Source of the DNA: Cryptomeria japonica
Taxonomy: Eukaryota; Streptophyta; Pinopsida; Cupressales; Cupressaceae
Assembly (NCBI RefSeq): GCF_030272615.1
Contig: NC_081414.1
Span: 811,181,069 to 811,245,068 of the forward strand
Length of the DNA stretch: 64,000 nucleotides
Direction: 5' to 3'
Made by a program: the position numbers and the translations under genes. The number at the start of each line of letters is the position of its first letter. Within the stretch, counting starts at the first letter, position 1. This document shows, piece by piece, positions 11,500-24,261 of this stretch. Under the pieces are notes generated by a model. It did no database searches, was not told where the DNA came from, and saw nothing but the letters and a program-made list of their open reading frames with translations.

Positions 11500-12759
11500 G
11501 ATTTGTAGATTAAGAAGGAGTATCATGTGAAATGACAATCTCCTTTCCTTTATCAAGTTTAACCTTTGTGGGGGATTGGGGATGAACAACTTCATCATCT
11601 AGAAGCTCATTTTTAGTTATTTATATGTGAGGGAAAGATCATGAATAAAATGGATAATGTCATCCTCCCTACATACATTTTGATGTTGAAGATAGGTCTT
11701 AGGAGAATAAGGAGGATCTAAAGATGTAAGAATATTAATGTTTTGATTTTTCCCCCTTGCTCAAGGGTATGTATAGAAGAAGATGGGTCCTTGTCACTTT
11801 CCAATGCTTGCACTTGTTTAAAGAGAGCATTAGGTCTTATATCTTCCACACAAGAGACCTCAGGAGAGGTACAAGGGTTAGGATCTTTAGGTTAAGGATC
11901 TCCAAAAATTTTAAGGTGATTAACATAGGAAATGCATTTTGTTAACAACATCACCATAATGCAACATAAATGATACATGAAAGCTTTGAGATCTAAATGA
12001 AAATAAAAAAAATTGGAAATCCTAACAACACAATATGACCAAGTGCTATGAATAAAGAGAAGCAACATGAAATGAAAGAAACCCTTATCTGACACATGAC
12101 TCTAGTAAATATATGTGAAAAACAATGTAATCATATGCGAAAGAGCAAGAAAATCCAATATATTAATTGCCATTGAAAGTCTCTTAATTAAAATCTTAAT
12201 TTGCTAGAAAAGAAGATAAAAAATTAGGACCTTTGTATGAAAATTAATTTAAATTTAAATTTGATGAAATTTGAATTTTTGTTCGACCTTAGGAGGTGTT
12301 TAAATTAATAAAGTATGCCAATTTTATAGATTTAAGGAGAAAAATACACTCAATTCTGTCTCCCAAAATTTCAGGGAAAAAGCCAGGGACCATGTTGAAA
12401 GTGCACATGGTCCGACCAATTTTTTTCAAAAAATTTCAGGGATGATAGATATTATGATTTTATTGCACAATCCAAAAAAATAGCTAATTTGGAGATGTCT
12501 AGATTGATCAAATTGAAAGTCAAAGGTCAAAAACAAAAGGATCTTAAAAATTAGGGTTTTAGTTTTTAACCATTGAATTTTCACACCTCACAAGCTTAAT
12601 TTCCTCAAAATATAAATAATTAGGGTTTTGATGCAATTAACCTCAAAAATTTGCAAACAGATCATACTTGGAAATGAAATTTTGAAATTCAAATTGCACT
12701 TAATCAGATCTAATAATGAGAATTGAGAAATAATGTGTAAGACGTCGGGTTCACGAAAA
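11500..12759 (-). other. L2 5' untranslated/gag-upstream region
   Basis: No open frame with recognisable motifs. A usual TGG-starting primer-binding site is not visible next to the LTR: the minus strand there reads TTTTCGTGAACCCGACG, so the primer site is either decayed or unconventional. Confidence 0.4.
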
Positions 12760-13879
12760 TGTAAATTGGAAAATTGGACCCTAGTGACTCCCCACCTAGG
12801 AGAGAGAAAGAAATTTAGTAGGATGATTTTCACTTGGAGGAACTTAACATTCAAAAGAGGGGATTGAATTTGCTAGAGCCAAATCCAAGGGAAATAAGGA
12901 TGTGAATTCCAAGTGGATTGCAAGGGTTGAAATGTGATTTGCCCTCTTTTATAAATGAGAAAGTTGACTTGTTGACTATGTAAGAAAGCTAGACAAAATG
13001 AGTGAACTGAGGATATATGGGTTATTTGAGATATTTAGACATATGGATCTGCCCTACAAATTTGGATAAAATTCATTGGGACCGTGTTGAAAGTGCACAT
13101 GGTCCTCTAAAAAATATATGAAGTGAAAAGGGTTTCTCTACCTCTGTAAATGGAGTCCAAATATGAAAATACAGTTGCACACCTGCAACATACATAGAGA
13201 AAAGAAGGGAAGAAGGGTTGTGGATAGGGGTTTCCCTCAGTCAAACCCCAGTTGAGGAATCAACCTTGAAGGAAAGTAACTACAAATGCTTGAATGTAAA
13301 TAATAAAAAACGTATACCTTGTAGATTTGCAATTTGTTGATGATGCTTGCTTTGATTCTTGAATGAAATCATAAGTGTTGCATGAAATGGCATGTAACAT
13401 GCCAAAACCCTAACACACATATTCTTGCAAATTTTGCTCCAATGGATGACTGAAGAAAACACATGAAGAAGAAGACTTGAATTCTTGATGAAGACCTTTC
13501 GCTTGAATTTTGCTTATCGTATATTTCATGTATATGCAAATGAGAAGAGTAAATTCATTTTATACATGCCTAAAAGAATTAATTCATCTCACCAAAGGCT
13601 GACATTAGGGAAGTTTGGAATCCTAAAATGCAGATAGGACCTGGGGGATCTATCTTGGGGCCACCCTGAGAGGTGGGATAGGGGGACAGAGGCACCCCAC
13701 CCCTGTCCTGCCCTACCTTGGGGTCCAAACAAGGTCTTAAGGCCATCTCAGGCTTAAACAAGGAGAGGTTCAAGGTGAAAATGTAGAGAGAAGTCCTAGT
13801 TGTGAAGGAAGATGTTATCACCAAGGTGAGTACCTCAAATATGGTTAAAATTTATAGGGTCACATTTTATGACACTACA
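12760..13879 (-). repeat. L2 LTR (5' LTR)
   Basis: Begins TGTAAATTGGAAAATTGG and ends GACACTACA. Slightly shorter than the left copy (1120 against 1156 bp) with scattered differences, so the insertion is not recent. Confidence 0.85.
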
Positions 13880-13884
13880 TGCAT

Positions 13885-14495
13885 ATGCTCATGTTCCAAA
13901 GGAGAAGAGGAAAAAGATGGATGACAAGGGTGAGAAATACATTTTCATGGGCTATAGTGTTTAATCCAAGGCATATAGATTGTACAACCCCATAACTAAA
14001 AAGATCATCATTATTAGAGATGTTGAGTTCATGGAGAATGAGTCATGGGATGACTTGGTGGATACCTCTTCATCCACCTCACAAAATGTGCCCACCAATG
14101 ATGATGATGAGCATGGAGATCAACAAGATGCTTCATTAGTAGATGACGACAACTCCAGACAACTCCTAATGCAAATAGGTAGTAAAAAATATTATTACAA
14201 AATTCTTTGAATTTAGTTACAATGAGCTCTTGACAGCTCTAGATAGCTCGTAACAGAAATAGGTAGAAAGGCAAGCAACTAGAGACAACCAAAGACTCAG
14301 CTCTTGAAAGCTCCTGATGGCATATATCAAAGTCTGTATAGTAGATCATTAGTAGTAGTGAGAGTTCAGACCCCACTCTTACCTCCCTAATGCCAAAGAT
14401 CACCAAGAGTCTAAGGGAAATCTACCAAGTAATGAAGAAGTTTTTGATGAAAATGTAATTTTGCATTATTTTATCATAGTGATCCAATTTATTTT
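13885..14495 (+). pseudogene. Copia-A integrase/RT-linker fragment, part 2
   Basis: Continues part 1 across the L2 insertion: A-H-V-P-K-E-K-R-K-K-M-D-D-K-G-E-K, then G-Y-S (stop) S-K-A-Y-R-L-Y-N-P, R-D-V-E-F-M-E-N-E-S-W and an acidic stretch. This is the conserved end of Copia integrase and the linker to reverse transcriptase. A further frame near 14.39 kb reads S-L-R-E-I-Y-Q. The fragment stops where the 374-bp repeat begins at 14496. Confidence 0.75.
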
Positions 14496-14869
14496 GAGGT
14501 GCACTGATAGACGGTACTCTAACTATAGACATGACCAACTATGGTCAATCAACAAACATCATTCAACACCCGCATAAAGGATATGACCAATTACAACACC
14601 CCAACAAAACAATAGTCAAACTTGAGACTGAGGATAGAAATAGGTATCCCAAATCAACCATACAATAGGGTCCAATCAAACAAATCAAAGCTTGCCATTA
14701 CTTAAGAAAAAGCGAATACATAATTTAAAACTCACAAAGGAAATATTCGGTAGATACAATCTTTTCCAAATTGATTTAAACATTAAATGTTGGTCAAGTT
14801 TTCTAAATATTCTAAGTTAGATTGTAGTTTCCTACCTCAACTAGGTACAGTCTATTCTTGGTTTTCTAA
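14496..14869. repeat. 374-bp direct repeat, copy outside the L3 LTR
   Basis: Matches 17261-17634 in order and orientation without visible length change ('gaggtgcactgatagac', 'acatcattcaacacccgcat', 'aatcaaacaaatcaaag', 'ttaaacattaaatgtt', 'ggttttctaa'). Flanks differ on both sides. It probably derives from the second LTR of L3 after deletion of the rest, but could be a separate duplication. Confidence 0.75.
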
Positions 14870-15822
14870 TGCATGCACATCAAACAAGCTTTTCATTTGC
14901 ACTTTCCAAGCACATAATAATGTAATTACATATATCCAAAAGAAAGTTCGATGGAGCATTGCTAAATTAGATCCTCAATCAAATTGGTTTAAAAAAACAC
15001 ATAAAACAATCTTTCATGGAACACATTAATACACTCTCAAAGCTACTATAACATGTTCCCTTTAATACTTCTTTTACAAACAAAGTAGTTTCACATAACA
15101 ACTATTCACATATTAATGCACCTTACTTAAGATAGAATTAAATTATGTTACTCCTACAAAACACATGGAGAATTCTTAAATATAGACATACAATTTTCTC
15201 CCAACAACCAATATGAACTTTCAAACCCATAGCCCCTTTTATAATCTAAAGACACATAAGTGTCATAAGGCTCACACAAGGGCTCAAGAAGTCAAACCCT
15301 TTTCTCTCGCAAAAAAGAAAACTCTCATAAGAGATAATTACACACATCACAAAAATTTAAATTTCTAGAGAGAGAGAGAAGAGGAAGGGTGATAATCATT
15401 CAATTTGCTACATAATAAGCATTTAATATCTACCATACTATTCCTTCAAGTGCACAACTCTAAGCTAGATCATAATCTTAAATAAGCACATTTCGTACTT
15501 TTAGATTCAAGGCAAGCACTGACCAACCCGAATGGATTAGTCTAAATAGTACAACAATCAATAAGGAAGGTACATACGACTTTTCTTCCGAATAAGGGTA
15601 ATCGTAGACCAAGACATCAATAAGGAAAGAAAGCACATATAATCACTCCAAACACCAACATCAAGAAGATGAAAACAATGTGTGAACACACACGTTACAC
15701 ACAAGTTAAGGTCTACTCAATCACACACTTACAAAAAGGATGACAAGCATACAACATAAGGTTGATAAACCTCACACCAACAAAGGGCACAATGAAACCA
15801 GAGATCCCAGTGTTTGCAACTT
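14870..15822 (-). other. L3 internal leader, no gene
   Basis: Between the primer site and the 374-bp repeat. Short open frames only, none with domain motifs. It includes a purine run 'agagagagagaagagg' at about 15370. Confidence 0.4.
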
Positions 15823-15836
15823 GGGCTCTAATACCA
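15823..15836 (-). promoter_or_regulatory. L3 primer-binding site
   Basis: The minus strand reads TGGTATTAGAGCCC. Plant elements primed by initiator tRNA-Met carry TGGTATCAGAGC; one base differs. Two bases separate it from the LTR end at 15839. Confidence 0.65.
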
Positions 15837-17260
15837 AATGTAATGCTCTGCTAAGAAACCTCGAAGGGATTCAGCTAAAACACAAGAATAGAGTGCAATA
15901 ATTTTTATTTTTTAAAAGTTAAACACAACATTAAGATACAACGAGATATCAAAGTTCAGATTACAAAGCGGAAGACATCAACTAACACCTAAAGGGTTTC
16001 CCAACGTGATTACTCAATTCCACATTTCACTTAACTCACACTAATTAATCCAATAAGCTGATTATCTTATAACGAGCTAATTCTTAAACAAGGATAATTT
16101 CTTTCAAAAGATGAAAATATAAATCACAAGATAAGGTTCATCCATTAAGATTTATCTATACCCTTCATTCATACTTTTCATTAAAATTTAAGTCATGCAT
16201 ATAATTTCATAACACACTTGAATTTCATCATATACTAATGAGAGCTTTCGATGCATACTTAATTTCCTTAGCAATAACTGAATATATTCCAATATTCTAA
16301 TCTACATTCTTTCACGATCCAATTTACTGTATTTTAAAGACGATTGCACACATGCATCTATGATAAATCTCATCTAATCCACTTATATATTCTATCAAAA
16401 TGTCATCCACACATGCTAACACTAAACATGAAACATAAGAACAAAAGTATCACATAACACCAAGATGATCTCGGAGTTCACCCCTAAAGGGATACATCTC
16501 TGGGTCTACTCAACTGCAAGACCTCTTTGATAATTAATAAAGTTAAGAATACATGAGGTTCTCATTATTTACAATCCTGCCACCAAGGTGAAACATAACC
16601 AATATACAAACGACCACATCGGTCAAAAAATACATAAATGATCCCTGAATAGGAAAGGATCCATTTGAACATAATAGAAGCAAATACAACGGTCCACTGG
16701 AGAATCCACAAAACTAAGTCATCGCAACCCAAGGTCTAGCATGAAATCAGGTTCTCACAAGGGTAAAACCAACAGGATGACTCCACAAAAGTGCTCCTAT
16801 CAAGACAATACAACAACACGCCAGCGAATGTAGGGGACAAGTGTCATCACACAACCTAGTATGGTAGCCATGGCAGGTCTTCATATCTTCCGGCCCCACC
16901 CACTGGGTTACCCTAGCAACCTATTCCGAGCCTCTGGCCCATCCAAGTCTCATGTGGACCCACACATCCTTTCGTGAAGACAAGGATGATGGTTTGCCAT
17001 TTTAGGCCTTCTCACAACATGTCGAGCCTGTGTTAACACTCATCCCATGTCTGAGGAACAATTATCTTACTTAGAGATTCATTATAACAACACTCTAATA
17101 TAATATTAGGTTATCACATTTTAGACTCACTTTCAATGGGTTACCCAACAGCCACTTTGGGCGCTGCCCCAATCGAAAGCCACTTTCCCTTACGACACTA
17201 GACTATACTCAAAAGTTCAAAATGGAGGAAACAACCATTTGGTCGAACATGACTTCATAT

Positions 17261-17634
17261 GAGGTACACTGACAGACGATACTCTACCTAGAGACCTGAC
17301 CAACTATGGTCAATCACCAAACATCATTCAACACCCGCATAAAAGATATGACCGATTACAACACTTCAACAAAACAATAGTCAAACTCGAGACTGAGGAC
17401 AGAAATAGGTATCCCAAATCAGCCATATGATAGGGTCCAATCAAACAAATCAAAGTTTGCCATTACTTAAGAAAAAGCGAATACAAAATTTAAAGCTTGC
17501 AGAGGAAATAATCGATAGATACATTCTTTTCCAAATTGATTTAAACATTAAATGTTGATCAAGTTTTCTAAATATTCCAAGTTAGATTGCAGTTTCCTAC
17601 GTCAACTAGGTATAGGTTGTTCTTGGTTTTCTAA
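17261..17634. repeat. 374-bp direct repeat, copy inside the L3 LTR
   Basis: Partner of 14496-14869. It lies about 1.4 kb from the LTR end next to the primer site. Confidence 0.75.
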
Positions 17635-18172
17635 CCCTCTAAGTTTGTTGCATCAAAGCATAACATAAATACATCATTACGGGTTTTTGAACCAAGTTAG
17701 CATGAATATAATTAAATAAACATTAACTGAATAAATATGCTATTTAGTCTCTAAAAGAAACATCATGGCCACACTAGCTCAAAAACAATCTTTCCAAATT
17801 CGTCTTTTCTAGAGCCCAGTTACACTATATAGATCAAGGAAACATATACATATAAGGAACCTAAGTAAAGATAGTCTGTGCCCAACTTAACAATTATTTC
17901 CTTATGCATATATAGAAAATCACCAAAATTAAATATTAATTACCATATATTTATTAATCCGCAATTAATAAAATCTAAGCAATTAATAATTAATAACATA
18001 ATAACAAACTAAGTATCTAATTAGAAAAATATGCATTAATAATAAAATAGAATTTGAAAATTAATTAATGTATATTGCCACTTATACAATTAATTAATTA
18101 CAAAATAATCATACTTTATTAATTAAATGCCATAATTAAACTTTATTAAAAACTTAATTTAAAATTTACATT

Positions 18173-18191
18173 TAAATCATATTAAATTATT
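18173..18191. repeat. LINE target-site duplication, left copy
   Basis: TAAATCATATTAAATTATT, identical to 26081-26099. It is directly followed by the poly(T) run that is the poly(A) tail of the minus-strand LINE. Confidence 0.9.
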
Positions 18192-19977
18192 TTTTTTTTT
18201 GATCGATAAAAGGCCGTAGCCAACATTTTATTATTATTTTTTTTTAAAATATTACATCTCCATTCAGTGTGGGCACCGGTAGGAAAGAATGGAGATAAGA
18301 AAACCTCCGGTCTAGCCCAGATCCCTTCTGGAATCAGAAATTATACATAACTGTACATTTTTACAATTCCTCATCTGAGGATGTAGGCAGACATAATAAG
18401 ACCTTTAAGATTCTGTCCGTACATAATATCATTCAGCACAATCCGGCTGGATCCAACTTCTCATATGTGGCAAATCCACATATTCTTTGAGCATAAACTT
18501 TGTCCTGTTTTCCGAATCTGCAAAATCTTAGCAACATACTTTGCCACATTGTTAGTAGCATAGTAAACTTAATAAATTGTATCGATCATTCAGAGAATAA
18601 TAACATCTTTCAAATAATGTTAGAGGATTGTAGCTTGGATATCCCTTAGCTTGGAACCCTCCTAACCCGTTGGGTTTCAAATTAAGAGATTATCCAGGCT
18701 ACAATTCTGCCTACATCTGGAAAGAATCAATTTCTATCAGATACTTAAATACATTAAATTCTTCAAAAATCAGTTCACCAAAACCTGAACATAAAAAATC
18801 AATATTTTCTTATGCATATGTCTATGTTTTTAAAAGCCAATATGCACAATAATCTATCATTGAAATTGCCATGATCCTGAGAGTATATAGATGCACATAG
18901 AAAAAAATAGGCCTGGGAAAAGAAGTGAAACCACAGAAGAACCGAAAAATGGTCCAGAGCTTTATTGTAAATAGAACCAGCTAAAATCTGAATCCATATC
19001 AAAATCTTGGATTACCTTTACTGCCCTCCTCAAAACCACCCCATAAATCAGTCACCCATACCTCAAACAATTGGAAGAAACCCGAAAGAAAACCACACAA
19101 AGGATCCAGGGTACCTCGAGAACAAACTATGTGGGATGCTAAGCAATTCTGATACAACCTCTACTAGCATGCAAACATCGATACAGAAACCAGCATAAAC
19201 TGTCCCATTTTAAAAACAAGGCTGATGACCATAGTTGGAGTTGATACCAAATCTAACCGAAATGTAGGAACTAGAGAACCAAGTGTTAAAAAACCAGTCA
19301 CCATGGCTCCAGGACATAACGCCTGGCAGTCCCAGCTAATCCTTACAAGAAGAGATTTAAATTGCATTGAATTCTATCCCTTCGCTGTCCAGGGCAGACT
19401 TATCACCGATTACATGCATTGCATTCATGCATTGGAGGACTAGCCTGCTGCTGTCAGAAAAGGGAAATCAGACATTTACCAGTCACCTCTTACCACGACT
19501 GAAACACCCCTGGCACCTCCTACCTAATGGTAGTTAAGGACTCGGACAATAGAAATCAATCATATATTCAGGTTCAGATATAGATATATATAAATATATA
19601 TATATATTTATATATATACATACTCTAATATATATAGATTCTGAATATATATATATATATGTATATGTGCGTGTGTGTGATTGAGAAGTTTTCTAATTAC
19701 ACCCACACATACACACACATATACATATATATATGAGGAAATATATATATGTATATATATACTATTGTATATATATACACATATCTATATATATGGACAT
19801 ATATATATGTGCATATATTTATAATGGGACTGTCTATGAATATGTACACATATATATATATATCCAAGTGAGAGCATATATATATATATATGAATATATA
19901 TATGTGTATATATATATATTTGAAACTAAGTATACCAAAATGCTGTAGTAAGGATACTATGGCCACCCTTCTAGAGT
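18192..19977 (-). other. LINE 3' untranslated region
   Basis: Contains no domain-bearing open frame. A TA-rich tract with TATACA/TATGTA interruptions spans about 19570-19920. The extreme 3' end on the minus strand is GGCTACGGCCTTTTATCGATC followed by A residues. Unusually long for a plant LINE in my experience, but both target duplications bracket it, so it belongs to the inserted unit. Confidence 0.7.
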
Positions 19978-22900
19978 TTATAAATGAGGGACCAGGAGAG
20001 GATTTGGAGAGGAGTGATATGAAGGGGAATTACGTACATCACCTAAAATATCCATGGGGCAAACCATTCTAAAGACATACGAATTCCCATCTGCCCCTAA
20101 ATTGGCTAACTTGTCTGCAATAGTGTTTCCTTCCCTATAAATATGATTGACCGAAGTTTCCTCAAAATATTTGATCAAGTCCAAAATACTTTTTAGTTCC
20201 GCTTGCAATTTCCAGTTTGACACTACCCTAGTCCTGACTGCATTTATAGTTAACGATGAATCCCCCTCAATTTCCAGATATTTTATCCCAAGTGATTTGG
20301 CTAAAATCAATCCCTCCCGTAACGCTGAGAACTCAGCCAAGTTATTCGAGGCCCAGCCAATAGGCTTATTAATGCTAGCCATTAGTACACCGTTGTCCTG
20401 GTGAATTGCACACCCTATACCTGCTATACCAGGATTTCCACGAGAGGAACCATCGAAATTAAGCTTAGCCCAGCCCATTCGGGGGGGAGTCCACTTTGTT
20501 AGCTTCCTTTCTATCACAGACTGTTCACCTCCACTTCCCATGAACGGGGGAATAATCAAACCCATCCATTTAGATCGAAGAACCTCATCCCATCTGGTTA
20601 AATTATTAGTCTTTCCCTGGGTATGTCTTAGTTTGTTATTGATTTTTTCCACAATTGAAGCCTCGATCTTATTAAGAAGGGATACTACCCTCAATTTTGA
20701 ATCTTTAAAGATCCGCCTGTTTCTCTCCTTCCATATTTCCCATATGAGGATTGTCGGTGCTATTTGCCATACTAAGTGGTAAACATCCTTTGTAAAGGGA
20801 GGTTGCCAGCTAATCAGCCATTCTGAAATATCCCTCGGTCTCGGAGTCGGCCAACCGAGGCTTGAGCAAAGCCAATCCCAACACCTCTGGCTGAAACTAC
20901 AACTAAGAAGCAGGTGGTCCACGTTTTCTTCCTCGGATTCGCATAGAGGGCATCTCGATGGTCCCATGAATCCTAATTTCAAGAACCAATCTGCAGTAAG
21001 AATCCTCTTCTGGGAAGCTGCCCATGAGAAAATGCCAGCTTTGGGAAGACCCACGTTATTCCAGCAAAGGCTAATCGGAATATTAGGATTGGTTACAGCT
21101 CTTCTGAGTTTTAAAAGTGAGTAACCATCTTTGGCTTTATAAATGCCCGAAGAACTACCAGCCCAAATTATCTTGTCTTTCCCGTTATGTAATGAGAAAT
21201 GCCTATTCCTCAAATTATTCCAGAGGATTTCCTTGTCTGCATTTGTCAAGTTCATCTCATCAAGGGGTTTCCACTCCCAACCCAATGCGGGGTCATTGGA
21301 AACCAGCTTGATATAATCCTTGACATACCTGCCCCTATTTGATTTACAATGTTCAATACCTTCTACGCTTATTCCAGATTTGTCAAGGGCAGAATAACCC
21401 CCCCACGAGTCTTCCCAGAACAATGCCTCAGAACCATCCGCAATATCCCAAGACAAATAGTCTCTGATCACCTTTCTACATTCTAACATAAAATTCCAGA
21501 CTTTGGATCCCTTCGGAAGTAACTCCGTCCTCAGAATACTATCAGGGTTGGAATTAGTGAGATATTTAGCTTTGAGGATCCTTACCCATTTAAGATCCGG
21601 GTCCGTGTACATTTTCCAGACTAATTTCGCCCCCAGAGCCAAGTTTTGAACTCCCAAGTCTTTGATGCCAACACCCCCTATACTGATAGGCTGGCTAATT
21701 TTATCCCAAGATATTAAAGCATATTTCTTTTTTTCAGAGTTCATATTCCAAAAGAACTTCCTCATCTTTTTAATCATTTCTAAACGTGCACCTTTAGGTA
21801 ATTGCTGGCAGGACATCTGGAATATCGGAATAGCCGCCATTACAGCTTTTAGTAATGTTAATCTCCCAGCCGAAGATAGGCATTTGTTCTTCCAAGAATT
21901 CAACCTGAGATCCATCTTTTCAAGGATTCCTTTCCATAATGAATTTATATTGTTTCCCTTATCCATCGAAATCCCTAGATATTTACAAGGGAGTTTCCCT
22001 TTATCAAACCCTAAGATATTACAAATATCTGACTCTATGTTTTGCGGAGTGTTAAAGAAGAAGATCTCCGATTTATTCCTGTTCACTTCCTGACCAGAGG
22101 CTAATGCATAGATGTCAAGAATCCTTTTGAAAGCCATGGCTTCAGACCTATTCGCACTTCCCATCAGCATTGTGTCATCAGCAAACTGCTGGTGGGAAAT
22201 GGCCTCCATTCCATTAGTGATTTTAATACCTTTGATAATCTGATTCATTCGAGCACATGAAATGATTCTCCCAAGGCCCTCTGCCATTATGATAAATAAA
22301 AAAGGGGATAAAGGATCTCCTTGTCTAATCCCTCTAGATATCTGGAAGAAGCCTGCTGGGGAACCATTTATAAGCAATGATATCCTGGGCGATGAAATGC
22401 ATTCGAAGATTAAATTGATCCATTGTTTAGAAAAGCCAAAGGATTCTAAACATTTACACAGAAATCTCCAATCAACCTTGTCATAAGCCTTCTTGATGTC
22501 AAGCTTGATCATCATCGCAGCTGATCGATTCTGTTGTATCGAGTGTATGACTTCTTGAGCTATAATAATGCCATCAAAGATAGATCTACCTGGTACGAAA
22601 CCGGTCTGTTCCTCAGAAATAATGCACGGAAGGATGCTTTTCAATCTGTTTGCTAAAATTTTAGTAAAAAGTTTGTAAATTGTGTTACATAAAGAAATAG
22701 GGCGAAAGTCTTCAAAATTTCTTGATTCCTCCTTTTTTGGGATCAAAGTAATGAAAGTGTTGTTGATTTCCCTTAAGATACTCCCCAAGTTTCTAACAGC
22801 TTCCAAAGCTTCCACAACCTCTTTACCAATAATGTGCCAACATTTTTGGAAAAAGCAAGCAGGAAAACCATCCAGGCCGGGAGCTTTATCAGGGTTAAGC

Positions 22901-24261
22901 TGCCCCAATGCAACTTTTACTTCTGATTCTGTAAATTTGTTGCAAAGCGCTTTATTTTGATTTTCAGTTATGATCTTAGGAATATTCCTAAGAATAGTAA
23001 GATTGGCATCTTTAAGAGAATATTCAGAGCTGAACAGGGTTTTAAAATGGTTAACCGCTTCTGTAGTTATGTCAGTTTGATCTTCCAGTAGAATACCATT
23101 ATTACTCATGATCTTGTGAATACCGTTAGTGTTCCTCCTTAATTTTGTACTATTGTGGAAGAACTTAGTATTCCTATCCCCATTTTGAAGCCAATTCTCT
23201 CTAGACTTCTGTTTCCAAAATATTTCTTCTTTTGATAACGCATCCTCGTATTTCCCGAGGAGCTCCTTTTCTTTGAGGAAGCTATCCTGATCCATTCCAA
23301 GTCTAAACACTTTTTCATTAAGGTCTGCGATTTCTTTTTCTAATGACATTTTGGTTTCAAAAATGTTGCCGAAAACTTCACTATTCCATTTCAGTAACTT
23401 GCACTTGATATGTTTTAATTTATTTACAAGGCAAAACATCTTTGATCCCTGGAAACTTACCTCAGACCACCACCTGGAGATCAGGTCATAGAAGTCTGGA
23501 TTTTGCATCCACATTTTTTCAAATTTAAAGGGACAACACCGCGGTGTAGCCTCTCCCTCAATATTGAGGATGACAGGGTAATGATCAGATCCTGAAGATG
23601 GGAGTAGTGAGGCAGAGAGGTTAACCGCTAGATCGCTCAAGTTCCCTCTAAAAAGGAATCTATCTAGTCTCTCCGTGATTTGTGTAAAGCCTGCTCTTCT
23701 ATTATACCAGGTATACACACCATTATTGGTTTCTATATCTATAAGATTGTTATAAGCTACCCACTCTTTAAAGTCTTTTAAGGATTGCGGTTCCCTACGA
23801 ATACCACCCTTTTTTTCTGATAAATTCAGGATAGCATTGAAGTCCCCTCCGAGAATAACAGGGGAAGAGGTATCTAGCCCCATCATAGCCGAGAGTTCTG
23901 ACCAAACTCTACGCTTGCCGGCATCCGGGATCGGGCCATAAATGTTTATAAGGGTGAAAGTAAATTTGCTGTGTTTGCTTATAACCTTTCCCAATAGCCA
24001 ATTTCTATTACCTGCTATAGGATAAAAATTAATACTACGCGGATTCCAAATAATTCCAATACCACCAGAGGCGCCCCTGGCTTCCACAAATTCCCCGCAA
24101 AGAAGACCTAATTTCCTTTTAAAAGCCTCAGCTTCTACCTGGGCTAATTTAGTTTCTTGTATGAGAACGATATCATGTTTCCATTTAATAATGTTGCGTC
24201 TAATTAGACGCTGTTTGTTAGGGGCGTTCATGCCCCTAACATTCCATGAAGAGATTTTCAT
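19978..24261 (-). CDS. LINE ORF2: endonuclease, reverse transcriptase, RNase H
   Basis: An uninterrupted 1427-codon protein for target-primed reverse transcription. The N-terminal apurinic-like endonuclease keeps N7, E36, Y108, D140/N142 in GDFN and D226/H227 in SDHYP. The reverse transcriptase (about residues 465-735) has [27 protein letters not shown] and the catalytic F-A-D-D at 693-696. A zf-RVT segment with C-P-L-C and H-L-L-L-S-C lies near residue 1100. A C-terminal RNase H (about 1267-1390) shows [11 protein letters not shown]-x-x-A, G-D-S and N-x-x-A-D-x-L-A. All key residues are present. Translation probably starts at the ATG whose A is shared with the ORF1 stop, since no earlier in-frame start fits the conserved K-I-x-S-W-N opening. 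Enzyme activity is inferred. Confidence 0.95.
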   Translation of the reverse strand: MKISSWNVRGMNAPNKQRLIRRNIIKWKHDIVLIQETKLAQVEAEAFKRKLGLLCGEFVEARGASGGIGIIWNPRSINFYPIAGNRNWLLGKVISKHSKFTFTLINIYGPIPDAGKRRVWSELSAMMGLDTSSPVILGGDFNAILNLSEKKGGIRREPQSLKDFKEWVAYNNLIDIETNNGVYTWYNRRAGFTQITERLDRFLFRGNLSDLAVNLSASLLPSSGSDHYPVILNIEGEATPRCCPFKFEKMWMQNPDFYDLISRWWSEVSFQGSKMFCLVNKLKHIKCKLLKWNSEVFGNIFETKMSLEKEIADLNEKVFRLGMDQDSFLKEKELLGKYEDALSKEEIFWKQKSRENWLQNGDRNTKFFHNSTKLRRNTNGIHKIMSNNGILLEDQTDITTEAVNHFKTLFSSEYSLKDANLTILRNIPKIITENQNKALCNKFTESEVKVALGQLNPDKAPGLDGFPACFFQKCWHIIGKEVVEALEAVRNLGSILREINNTFITLIPKKEESRNFEDFRPISLCNTIYKLFTKILANRLKSILPCIISEEQTGFVPGRSIFDGIIIAQEVIHSIQQNRSAAMMIKLDIKKAYDKVDWRFLCKCLESFGFSKQWINLIFECISSPRISLLINGSPAGFFQISRGIRQGDPLSPFLFIIMAEGLGRIISCARMNQIIKGIKITNGMEAISHQQFADDTMLMGSANRSEAMAFKRILDIYALASGQEVNRNKSEIFFFNTPQNIESDICNILGFDKGKLPCKYLGISMDKGNNINSLWKGILEKMDLRLNSWKNKCLSSAGRLTLLKAVMAAIPIFQMSCQQLPKGARLEMIKKMRKFFWNMNSEKKKYALISWDKISQPISIGGVGIKDLGVQNLALGAKLVWKMYTDPDLKWVRILKAKYLTNSNPDSILRTELLPKGSKVWNFMLECRKVIRDYLSWDIADGSEALFWEDSWGGYSALDKSGISVEGIEHCKSNRGRYVKDYIKLVSNDPALGWEWKPLDEMNLTNADKEILWNNLRNRHFSLHNGKDKIIWAGSSSGIYKAKDGYSLLKLRRAVTNPNIPISLCWNNVGLPKAGIFSWAASQKRILTADWFLKLGFMGPSRCPLCESEEENVDHLLLSCSFSQRCWDWLCSSLGWPTPRPRDISEWLISWQPPFTKDVYHLVWQIAPTILIWEIWKERNRRIFKDSKLRVVSLLNKIEASIVEKINNKLRHTQGKTNNLTRWDEVLRSKWMGLIIPPFMGSGGEQSVIERKLTKWTPPRMGWAKLNFDGSSRGNPGIAGIGCAIHQDNGVLMASINKPIGWASNNLAEFSALREGLILAKSLGIKYLEIEGDSSLTINAVRTRVVSNWKLQAELKSILDLIKYFEETSVNHIYREGNTIADKLANLGADGNSYVFRMVCPMDILGDVRNSPSYHSSPNPLLVPHL
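24258..24261 (-). promoter_or_regulatory. ATGA overlap of ORF1 stop and ORF2 start
   Basis: The minus strand reads CCC-CATGAAAATC: the ORF1 TGA and the ORF2 ATG share ATGA. This arrangement suits termination-reinitiation coupling of ORF2 to ORF1. Confidence 0.75.

Larger units (their letters stand above)
7285..13879 (-). mobile_element. L2: non-autonomous LTR retrotransposon (gag remnant only)
   Basis: Two direct LTRs (7285-8440 and 12760-13879) enclose 4.3 kb. Flanking five-mers are GGCAT (7280-7284) and TGCAT (13880-13884), a target-site duplication with one mismatch, and the split Copia-A frame rejoins across them. Orientation comes from the polypurine tract read on the minus strand next to the left LTR (complement of 8441-8456, AAAGTGGGCACAAAA) and from a minus-strand gag zinc-knuckle relic near 11.15 kb. 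No protease, polymerase or integrase was found. Confidence 0.8.

Noticed and set aside
19697-19966. Open frame rich in Tyr and Ile in the LINE 3' region
   Set aside because: Same cause: TA-rich tract, no domain, not conserved.
20147-22960. Plus-strand open frames of up to 143 codons opposite the LINE ORF2
   Set aside because: Shadows of the strongly coding minus strand.
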